A stretch of 64,000 bases of DNA, taken from positions 310,001 to 374,000 of the forward strand of contig LSSK01000009.1 of the NCBI GenBank assembly GCA_001969505.1, given 5' to 3'. The stretch comes from Zancudomyces culisetae (Eukaryota; Kickxellomycota; Harpellomycetes; Harpellales; Legeriomycetaceae). Made by a program: the position numbers and the translations under genes. Position 1 is the first letter of the stretch, and the number at the start of each line of letters is the position of its first letter. Shown in pieces: positions 11,177 to 20,335 of this stretch. The notes under the pieces are model-generated. The model saw only the letters and a program-made list of their open reading frames with translations. It had not been told where the DNA came from and searched no databases.

Positions 11177-12883
11177 ATGAACAAAAAGATTAACGATGTT
11201 TCTCTGTTTGGTAATCTCTCAATGGTAATGCAATCAAAAAGTTTCAAATCCCATCTTAATTGGTTTTATACGAAAAATCGCTGTTCGAAAAGCGTAATTG
11301 AGCTCAATAAATTTATATAACATAGGTTGACCCCTTGACAGAAATATTGTATAGTAATGTTCCACCTGGAAAAAGACCACGTCGAGGAACCCCTATGGAG
11401 GATGTAGGCAACAAAGTCATGGAAAAGACTGAAATTGAACAGCACTTGGTAAAGCCTTTTATTAAATCCACCTTGGTCATTAACTTTTAGCTAAAACGAG
11501 AAGTGGGGGGGGGGGGGCAGAATAACAACAACAACAGCAAAATAATAATAATAATAATAAATTTGGTATTTTCGTATTGGTTTTTTGTTGTACTCAATAG
11601 CAAACGAACTCTTGGAGAACTTTGGCAATAGGATCACGTCTCTCGATAATTAATCTCGCTGAGAATGAAGCTGCTCAAATATTGGAATTTTGGATACTTA
11701 GAATTGAAAGTTTGGTACAATTGAGACACTACGATCTGGCACTAAAAGAAATCGAAAATCTGTCTTTTGCCACTATGAATTCCAGCGTGTTACCAAACCA
11801 ATCATGCTTTACATTAGACTATTTGAGGTTTGTGCATTTCTTTTTATTTTTGTGCATAAAATATTATAATGAACGTGTACAGCATGAACTGATGCTGATA
11901 TATGTGTATATTAACCTAGCGGCGATCAACTATGGCTGTTGAAATGGCCGTTTGAGCTCCAATTGCTCTGGGCTTTGCTCCCAAACCTAACTAACCAGAA
12001 AATCGATTTATCCATTGATCGAATCTGTTTATTACTTGATATGTACGAAAAGGTAGGCATGTATATATTTGTAGTACACGGTATGTTATAGTGATTGAGA
12101 TTTTCTATAATAATTTAAATTGTATGTATTAAATAGACTCTAGAATCGGATTTCCAGGATGAACCAAGCGAGCATCATAAGCAAAAAAGTAAATTCTAAT
12201 GATATTTTTGTTTTTTAAGGATGAAATATCCTATTTTTCAAAAAAGTAAAAAGAAAAAGGCTTTTAATACTCAGGCTGATGACAACTTTTTATTGATAGG
12301 TGTACTGGAGAGCAAATGTACCCAGTTGAATATATGTTTGTCAGGATTGATGCTTAAGGAAAACAACTATATATTGGCAATTGATTTGGTAAAGGAAGAA
12401 TTGGAAAAAAGACCTAACGATCCCTATCTACTTTCATATTTGGGGAGGATATGTTTAAAATCTGGGCTAGTTAAGGAGGCGACAGCCCATTTTTTGAAGG
12501 TGGAGAAGCTTTTACCCGCTAGCGAAATTAGTCAAACCAACAATGGTCTATTGTTACTGGCGAATGATTGTTACGAACAGGCTAGAGATTGTTTTTTGAA
12601 GATCGCCAGCGAAGATTCGGACAATTATTCCGCGGTAAATAACTTTGCGCTTTGTGACTTATACTTGGGAAATGTGTCCAGAATGCTGGAAAGTCTTCAA
12701 CTTGTAATGCAGTCTATGCCATCAAATGCAGGTACAGATGAGACGCTGGTGTATAATTACTGCTCAGCCATTGATTTGGGCTGCAGTAGTGATTGGAAGA
12801 CTACCCTTAAGACTCAGAAGCTGATTGACGTGGCCCAATGGGCGGGTGATAGTTTTGATATTACAGCGCTTAAGTTGAAGTAG
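11177..12883 (+). CDS. TRAPPC12-like (TTC15) TPR protein, six exons
   Basis: Proposed exons 11177-11224, 11326-11448, 11601-11827, 11920-12052, 12137-12188, 12300-12883, giving 388 aa with the frame closing exactly. Residues about 16-40 (VDPLTEILYSNVPPGKRPRR) match the conserved DPL...PPG...PRR segment of TRAPPC12. NSWRTLA matches its NRWRSLA. The C-terminal half is a TPR array (NNYILAIDLV, YLLSYLGRICLKSG, NNFALCDLYLG) and the end, GDSFDITALKLK, matches the family's GDSFNTQCLKLA. TRAPPC12 is a subunit of the metazoan and filamentous-fungal TRAPPIII tethering complex at the early secretory pathway; S. cerevisiae lacks it as far as I know. The first exon and the last intron acceptor (12299) are the least certain. 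A nearer AG at 12219 would break the frame. Intron 2 holds a run of 13 G at 11505-11517. Confidence 0.8.
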
Positions 12884-13086
12884 TGTTGTGTAAATTATTT
12901 GCATCAAGAATAATGACAATGTTCAGATATACCAAATTTTACACAAAAATGCAGTCCAGAACTAGTCTAAAACACGCGGTATGAATCCTTTTTTATATTT
13001 GATATTTGTGAGCGCGTAGAATAATCAAGTTACAAAAGAAAAGCGAGGAAAGGGGTGAATATACACTTCTTATCAAAAATTGAAAT

Positions 13087-15155
13087 CTAGATAGGATTAA
13101 ATACACTTTCGTTGAACAAAGAATCGAGTTGAGCAATCACATTGGGGAAGAGAGAAACATATATGTGTTTAAATACAGTCGATACAACCATATCGTCAGT
13201 CAAGTCGAACTCGGGAGCTCCTTTTTCGGTTAAAAAAAATAGCAGGCGCAGAGATGAAAGTAGTAGTTGGGATATATATTAATTTGGGGTTGGTTAGAAT
13301 GTAAAAAATGGTGTAAATATGAAATGATGTTGTAAAAAATAAATAAATTTACTTTTTCCAAGTGAAAAACAACGGCATCCAAAACCGTCATCATCCACCG
13401 TTTCTCCTATGTCCTTTTCAGATTTGATCCAGTTTAACATTTTCTAAAGTCGGTAAGTTCAGAGTTGAAACTGATTAGTTTGTATCCAAGTTGGTTATTT
13501 TGGGATAAACCCCAGGCGGAATAGACCTTAGATATAAAATGTAGTTTATAGCAAGTTTAAAATCGGGAAAAGGACAAACTAACCTTTTTCATCCATGAGA
13601 TTGATAAATGGTTTAACCCATAAACTGAATGTACAGATTCCATCAGAATCGCTCCACACACTATGTCTGTAAAACCTTTTCCTGTATCAAAAGTAAATTT
13701 AGCGAGTTGTAAATTGTGAGGTTTAAATATCAGGATAGATTTCAAAGTCAAATCCATACACATGGCTAAGGTTAAGACTAAGGCCACGGCCAAAGTTAAG
13801 ACTAGAGTTAAGGTTTGTGTATCGTAAAAGTGTAAACGTACCCTTTTGATCTAGCAAATCCAAAATTGAAATCCCTGAATATCCTACTCCCAAAAATACT
13901 ACATTCGATGCCTTGAATACCCTCCTATACATCGACAGGTGATATTAAATCAGTAATATGTAAAAATGCCATTAAATACGCGTAATTTACCCTATCAAGT
14001 TGTCCCAGACATAAAAAAGATGTTCTGTGGGGCCCTCACTACCTATTCACATGTTATACCTCGTAAGTATATACATATACGTCTTGCAAATACCATTAAC
14101 ACTAATAAATGGTATCTCATGACCATAACTGCACAGTAAAGTGGTAGAAAGCTTCTGGCCAAACGCGCATACCTGGTATTGGAACAGCATCATAGTCGTA
14201 CTCATGTAATGTCTATTAATTTTTTAATTTGGTGTCGTAGCTCACTTTTTCAAAGTAAAATAAAACTACAATAGCGGTGGTTTATGAGAATAATTATTAG
14301 GAAGCTTACAATCGAATAACCATGTTTCGAAAATTGGTTTTCATATGCATTTAAAACGATAACTCCATAGCCAATCTTCGATAGGTGCTGAACCAGGTTA
14401 AGATAGCTGCCATTCTAAAGTATATCGTTAAGGAGTTATGCATTTTTCAATTTATGAGAACGTCAACAAAAGACAAATACTGGGAATGTATCACTACTTT
14501 TATTCCATATTTGGCAACAGACGAGGGTTCGCAAAGAAGTGGGCTTATTTTGTAGAAAGTTAGAGATAAGTTTCGAATAGTCGTAAATACAGATATAAGG
14601 CCTATTTCTCAAGGATGTTTAGGGGGGGATGGTTGACTACAATGTCTAAAAATGAAATACCTTGAATCGTCACCAGAGAATAAAAGAACCAATCTCTCGG
14701 CCTCCATGGACCCCTCTCTATGAATTGTATTATTCATATTATAAAAAGTACAAGTATAACTATCAAGCAATACAAATCGATTGGTCAGTAGTTTGATGTT
14801 TAAGTATTTATCATATATATGTGTGTAAGCTTAGTATTGCAAGTGTTATTTACGTATAGTATACATTGCAGTGTGGTGTGTCAGATGGGGCGTCAATAGG
14901 AATACGTAGGGATTTGAGATTCAAATCATTGACGATTAGTGGTACCGCCTCCTTTGCAAGCGCGCTGTATACCCGTTCGGGCTCATTATCTCTTTTTTTG
15001 AAAAACAATGCATGCTCTTTTGACAAAAAATACCCCTTGTTGTCATGTTTTAGCCCATGCTGTGTTAGTGTATACCCCTGATCGTTTAAAGATGTTGAGA
15101 CAGTGTTGTATACCCCGTTATGTTTGGTTGGATTTGGAATTCTTCTTACAAACAT
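13087..15155 (-). CDS. Arb2-domain (FAM172-like) protein, ten exons
   Basis: Proposed exons, in transcript order: 15155-14854, 14717-14661, 14543-14498, 14414-14310, 14212-14173, 14042-13991, 13924-13842, 13681-13584, 13443-13353, 13220-13087, encoding 335 aa with an intact frame. The N-terminus (MFVRRIPNPT) and LKSLRIPIDAP match fungal Arb2-domain proteins. Then come ERLVLLFSGDDS, GYGVIVLNAYEN, VPIPGSEGPTEHLFYVWDNL, VVFLGVGYSGISILDLL (an alpha/beta-hydrolase-like nucleophile-elbow region, Y-S-G) and ESVHSVYG. S. pombe Arb2 belongs to an Argonaute siRNA chaperone complex, and metazoan FAM172A is also in this family; a direct RNAi role here is not shown. The start is the ATG at 15155, since the frame upstream begins with GTG. 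Acceptors of exons 3 and 10 are AAG rather than TAG and deserve a check. It converges with TRAPPC12 at 12883. Confidence 0.82.
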
Positions 15156-15894
15156 TCTGCTACTGTTTCTCGAATACACAATATTCTTTGGGAACTCTTG
15201 TTATTTATGTATATGTGAATGTTATATTGTTCGATTTGAATTTTAACCCTGAAACCTGTCAAAGAATTTAGCGATATTAACAGAAACAAAAAAACGATTT
15301 AAGTGTAACTGATTTTTGCCTATATTTAACAACTACCCAATTAAATCAATTTAGTTTAAAAAGATCAAATTTGCTCTTTAAATTAATCGGCGAAATTCAA
15401 AAACAGAGTGGTAAAACAGAATACAAAGAAAAAAGTCACATTGAGGCATGATACTTGTGTTTACAGTCAAAACAGGATGATTAAAATAGATATTAATGCT
15501 ATCAATTTTGTTAGACGTTTTGCAGATGAGTAAGAACTTGTCGCTTTCTTATTTATAGGTCAAGTGATTGGCAGAAATACATGCCACAATATCCTTTTGG
15601 AATATTGAAAAGAGCAAGAGGGGGAATATAGGCTAAATAGAATGAGATTAAAAAGTATGATTGTGCTCCAGTGCCAACCTATTAAGAACAAGGTACAACT
15701 TCTGTTTCTTAGTTACACTATGTAAAGCACCTAACGCTTGCACGATTATCCAGGTCTCTGACCAGAATTCAAATTGCATCTAATTCATCAAGGTGTAATG
15801 TATTAAAATTTTTTAGATAGTAGCTATTATGCATGTAAAATATTGTGTGTTAAAAAATATATACCCAAAAGAAGAAAATATTCACGTTAAAAAA
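15156..15894. other. Intergenic region between RKI1 and the Arb2-domain gene
   Basis: Both flanking genes are on the minus strand, so this is the 3' end of one and the promoter of the other. The sequence is AT-rich and shows no coding potential or repeats that I can see. Confidence 0.5.
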
Positions 15895-17218
15895 CTAAAT
15901 GGTTCTTGAACTAACGGTTCCATCTTCGTTACCGAACCATGACTCCTTAGCCATTGAACAAAACAACCCAACTTCAATAACACCAGGAATCATTTTAATT
16001 TCATTCTCCAACAGTGCTGGCTCAAATATTTTGCCGAACTTTACATCCATGACAAAATTTCCGTTGTCCGTTACCACGGGTCCGGCTTTTCTGACGGCTG
16101 TTCTCATACAAACCTCTGGTTTATCATTTTCAAAGATACGTTTAGCAGTATTGTCGGTGGCAGAGCAAAGCGTATTTTTTATGTTTTTCAATTTATTTGC
16201 AATTGCCAAATAAGCAAAGGGAACAACTTCAACCGGAACCCCTTGTGTCCACTAGGCGTAACCATAAATAAATAGTTATTTTATATTAAGAAAGTTATAC
16301 TGAGGCAAGAAGTGGTGGATTGTATTAGAAAACGTTACAAATTAAAACATATGAATTCAAAACTTACATTGGTTCCTAGTGTTGTTGAGTCCTTTCTGAA
16401 ATCTATTTATTATATGTAAATTGCATTTACACACCACATGTTAACCGAATTCAAAACGAAATAATATTCACAGACACTACATGAAATACACATAAAAAAA
16501 TAGCTCCATGTATTTACCAGCTATAAGAATTAACTTTTTTGACGCCATAGCCACGATTTTCTCTCTCAAATGACATGCACCACCCCCTTTTATACAGTTT
16601 AATTGTGCATCAACCTATAAGTGTTTTCAAGACTTTTTTTAAAAAAAATCAACGCATATTAAATATACTAACACGATTAGCAACTCCTTTTTGGCAGTAA
16701 ATTACAAAAACAAAGTTACCTCATCTGCGCCATCTATTGTGACATCAATAGTCTCTACCCTAATCAGACATTTAGCTTATTTTTATATGTCACGTTTGTC
16801 TGTTTTTTTGCCGTATAAAGCTCTTAGAACATTTAAAAAATAAGGTTTAGGTTCTTTTACATAACAGCATCGAAGATCTCATTCCAAATAAAAGGATGAT
16901 CCAATTGACTTACTCGTCTAAATCTGATGACCTGAGACCTGCCTCGATTATCAACTGTTTCGCTTGAAAACTTGTAGGAACACATAGTAGGTTTGGGTTC
17001 AAAAGATTTTCCTTATAAAGCTCTGCAACTCTTTCGAAAGCGTATACTACGGTGGAGCCGCTACCTACACCCAGAATTTTTATTTCGCTGGTAACATGCT
17101 TGTCAACTGCAGATCTTGCTGCAAGTCTTTTGGATGTTTCTATTAAATTGACTGAATTGGCAGTGGACATTGCTCTTATTTTAGTTAAGTTTGATCCAAG
17201 TCTTTTTACTATATCCAT
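15895..17218 (-). CDS. RKI1: Ribose-5-phosphate isomerase A, five exons
   Basis: Proposed exons in transcript order: 17218-16914, 16759-16720, 16614-16518, 16402-16368, 16251-15895, encoding 277 aa. The enzyme interconverts ribose 5-phosphate and ribulose 5-phosphate in the non-oxidative pentose phosphate pathway in the cytosol. Family motifs are complete: [11 protein letters not shown] (phosphate-binding loop), [12 protein letters not shown] (catalytic Asp residues), [15 protein letters not shown], and near the end [18 protein letters not shown] with GVIEVGLF and WFGN. Motifs are restored across every junction: DGADE|VD is split by an intron and so is LIAG|D. The N-terminus is about 20 residues longer than yeast Rki1 (258 aa); a second in-frame Met (MSTANS) could be used instead. 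All four acceptors are TAG. Confidence 0.93.
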
Positions 17219-17943
17219 ATGGATAAATAAGGATTAATATTATGTTTTCAAAAATGAAGCAATTAAATATATTACAGCCGATTTTACAGCAAAGACCGAT
17301 TTTTATAAAGGATTTTTATTAGGGTGAAACAGATTACTATAGAGATTATTAAATCTAATCAAAAATTTAATTTACTATTAACCAATAATTGACTCATATG
17401 TTTTTAATCAGTCAATTTTTTTTTTGGCTCAACTACTTTTTTTTCTTTGAAAAGGTGTAATGAGCAAATTAGAAAAGAAAATAAAAAACTAAAAAAACAC
17501 AAAATAATAAAAAATAAAACAAGTCGCAGAAAAAATACTACAAAAAACTTACGGATGAACGGTCAAGTCTTAGGCATAGCCACTGGTAATGGCGTTTTTT
17601 TGGCTTGGCAAAAAATGCAAAATCAAATCAGTAAAAACATACCATTGAGTTACTGTACTAAATTCAACGCCTACGCTCTGGCAAGATCCTTTGCTTAACA
17701 CTACAACATTGACACCATTTGAATTTTATGCAGCGTTTATTTGTACTCCACGTTGAAAAAAAAATAGCCAAAAATAAAACATCGGGAAAATAACAGACAA
17801 ATGTGTATAAAAGACGCTGAAAAAAAACATCCAAAACCTAGGAATACAACAATAAAAAGACATAAACACACTAAATTTGCACTAAACAAATATCAGGGTC
17901 ATCTATAAATAAAAGTACACCCTACAGTACAGAGGGGATCTGG
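17219..17943. other. Intergenic region upstream of RKI1
   Basis: Mostly very AT-rich. A less AT-rich block at about 17555-17698 contains a 48-codon plus-strand ORF beginning MNGQVLGIATGNG. It has no known domain and overlaps what should be the RKI1 upstream region. I do not call it a gene. Confidence 0.4.
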
Positions 17944-18447
17944 TCAAATATGAACATCAGCTTCTAAAGAACCCTTGTTAAACTCTCCATCTTCAAAATC
18001 GATTTCAAAACATTGAGAATCTGAGGTTTTGTGTTGCTTCTGTACCATCTGCCCAGAAAATAAGTCAGAGCTGGTGCCAGGTGATATGGAGAGTAAGTTC
18101 CCCTTATGCAAAAAAATCGATGTTAGGGGACAGTCAGGATCCAAAAGCTCTGAGGGCATGCCTTCTGGAGAATCATTTTCGACAGACATTGAATTCCCTC
18201 TTGCCCTTTCGACCTGTTTGAGCACATTGTTGGAAGGTATATATAAAATTTGGGAATTCTCTACACTAAAAGCCACCCTGCGGTCTTTATTCTTTGGAGA
18301 AATATCAATTCCTCTTTTGGGTAGCGAGCCGCCATAGCCGATTCCATCTGCACTTTGAAGAAAATCACGTGAGCTTTGAGTTACACAATCCTCGACTTCT
18401 CTGCTAGCTTTTCTCTTAAATGGTATAGCTTTGGTTTTTTTTGTCAT
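17944..18447 (-). CDS. Unrecognised 167-aa protein with an RVxF-like motif
   Basis: Single ORF from an ATG at 18447. The N-terminus is basic (MTKKTKAIPFKRKASREVE). Residues about 55-75 hold RRVAFSVENSQILYIP, in which RVAF fits the RVxF consensus for docking to protein phosphatase 1. The rest is Ser/Pro-rich and acidic near the end (CFEIDFEDGEF). I recognise no family. The composition suggests a largely disordered regulatory protein; a PP1-binding or nuclear role is only an inference from the short motif. The coding status rests on an ORF of this length in AT-rich DNA and on normal composition. Confidence 0.6.
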   Translation of the reverse strand: MTKKTKAIPFKRKASREVEDCVTQSSRDFLQSADGIGYGGSLPKRGIDISPKNKDRRVAFSVENSQILYIPSNNVLKQVERARGNSMSVENDSPEGMPSELLDPDCPLTSIFLHKGNLLSISPGTSSDLFSGQMVQKQHKTSDSQCFEIDFEDGEFNKGSLEADVHI

Positions 18448-19643
18448 CGTTTTATGAAAAGAAGTTTACTTTATTTTTTTCCCTCTGTTCATTATCATTA
18501 GAGTTTCCCCCCTTTTATACCAAATGCAAAATATGCGCTTAATTAATTTTCCATGCCATTCCATAAGGGGCTATTTGCCTGACCTATGTGTAATAAACAA
18601 TTCAGTAGTTTCATCGAAACAAAGATCATCTATTGGCAAATCAAACGATTTTTTGAATGCAAGAATTAATTTTTGGAGAATGTTTTTGTGATGTTTTAAT
18701 TTCATAAATCAATGGATAAAAACTGAACTAGGTGCTATTGGTTGGCTGGATTTATAGGCAAATAACAATTGGTAGGGATTGGAGGGTTGATTCCGAGTTT
18801 TTCTTGTTATACAGTTGTTGGGCTTTTGTGGTGTATTTCCAAGTAAGTGCGATTTTCAGCTAAATAGGGATTGAAATGCCTTAAACTAATGTAAACAACA
18901 AAAATTGAAAACCAAAAAAATGGTAAAAAGGACATGAGGGAGGAGGGACAAGGCGAATGACAAAATTCAATAGAAATGGTGAGATAGATATAGTAGCAAT
19001 ACAGAAACATTGCACACAGTGATTATAACACGATGAGTCTAAATTCTTGATGTGATTTGAACTCATCGAGTGCCTATAAGAAGGGATGAGCTGATGAGTG
19101 AATCTACCAGATAATAATATGTGCAAATACTGAAGGTTCAGAAGAGTATAATGCAGCTCTCATAAAATCGAACTTATAAAAGAGTCTTAGATGTACTGAT
19201 GACTAATTAATAAAAAATGTTGAGACAAAATCTAAATATAAACCGAATGATTAGTTAATAAATAATTAATTGTAATACTAGAAATATAATAGTAAATGAA
19301 CTAGTAGTTTGTAAAAAGTATTGGAGGTGAGCAAGAAAGAACGGCAAAATAAATCCAAGTACCCAAAACTAAATAAATAAAGATATTAAAACGAGATACT
19401 CTAAGATATCCCCAATACAAAAGTATACGAGTTGAAAATTGTATTTGTGGAAAAGTTAGGAGGGGATAAATATATTGGTAAATTCAGGAAATAGAAATAT
19501 CATCAAAAAGAATAGAATCATTAAAAAATAAGAATCATTAAAAAATAATAATCATAAAAGTATAATAATCATAAAAAAAGCCAAACAATTAATAAAATAG
19601 TAAAAGTAAGACATTATATACAGTTAAACTTTTTTAAAAATAT
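18448..19643. other. Intergenic region upstream of the 167-aa gene and tRNA-Ser
   Basis: AT-rich. Contains an 8-base inverted repeat (CGATGAGT/ACTCATCG) around 19032-19070 and, at 19505-19580, short direct repeats of AATCATTAAAAAATAA type. No coding sequence is seen. Confidence 0.45.
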
Positions 19644-19725
19644 GTCGGTGTGTCCGAGTGGTTAAGGAGACAGACTAGAAATCTGTTGGGCTCTGCCCGC
19701 ACAGGTTCAAATCCTGTCGCCGACG
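19644..19725 (+). tRNA. tRNA-Ser (anticodon AGA)
   Basis: 82 bases fold as a class II tRNA. The acceptor stem pairs GTCGGTG with CGCCGAC and is followed by discriminator G. The D-loop region is TCCGAGTGGTTAAGG and the anticodon stem CAGA/TCTG presents AGA in the loop CTAGAAA. A long variable arm (GGGCTCTGCCC) and the T arm GGTTCAAATCC (B box) follow. The long arm, G discriminator and anticodon identify serine (UCU/UCC codons). There is no intron. The CCA end is not encoded. Confidence 0.97.
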
Positions 19726-19729
19726 AATC

Positions 19730-19734
19730 TTTTT
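19730..19734 (+). terminator. RNA polymerase III T-run terminator of tRNA-Ser
   Basis: Five T residues begin five bases after the mature 3' end of the tRNA and a second T5 run follows, the usual Pol III stop signal. Confidence 0.8.
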
Positions 19735-20335
19735 GTTTTTCATTTCTTATATTTGAGGTATCATGTATTGTAGTATGAAAAATAAACCCTTTTTGTTAAC
19801 AGATCAAGCACACATCTGGGCAAGGCACAGTTGCCACGAGAGCGCTATTGTTTATGATTGTGATAAAAACTCTTATTTGCAAAGTTGAAAAATGCATATC
19901 TTTAATAATATAAACGGGTGCAGATATGAAAAAGTATATAATTTTGTTTTTGTAGAAAAAAGTATAATTCATACAGCACAAAAATAGTAGTGTAAAGTGA
20001 ATATTCATCATCATACTGATAATCGTAATGATAATGATAATGGTAATATAATTTTGTGGCAAACAGTACTTCACGGGAAACAAAATTAGTTAAGCGACCT
20101 GTGAACCTTAGTTGATAAACAAAACTAGTGATTATAGTATCCCCAAATATAGTCTTAATCGAAACTTATATCAAACTGAATATAACAATTAAAAAATACT
20201 ACAGTAGAACCAATCAAGATATATTACTGATCTTTGCGGAAATATTTTTTTTTAAAAAAGCCGGAAAAAGGGGGGTTAGGAACACAAGTATATGCGAGCA
20301 AAAAGCAAAAACCAAAGCAAAAAAAAATGTTGTAG
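19735..20335. other. Intergenic region between tRNA-Ser and the SGF73 3' end
   Basis: AT-rich, with a TnAn block at 20245-20259. A 95-codon minus-strand ORF at 19796-20083 is a string of Ile/Phe/Tyr codons typical of AT-rich DNA. I see no gene. Confidence 0.5.

Noticed and set aside
17551-17698. 48-codon ORF MNGQVLGIATGNG...
   Set aside because: No homology recognised, in a presumed promoter, and no supporting splice partner; left as intergenic.
19090-19130. C/D-box snoRNA-like CTGATGAG ... ACTGAAGG
   Set aside because: The boxes are only about 35 bases apart and no flanking terminal stem was seen.
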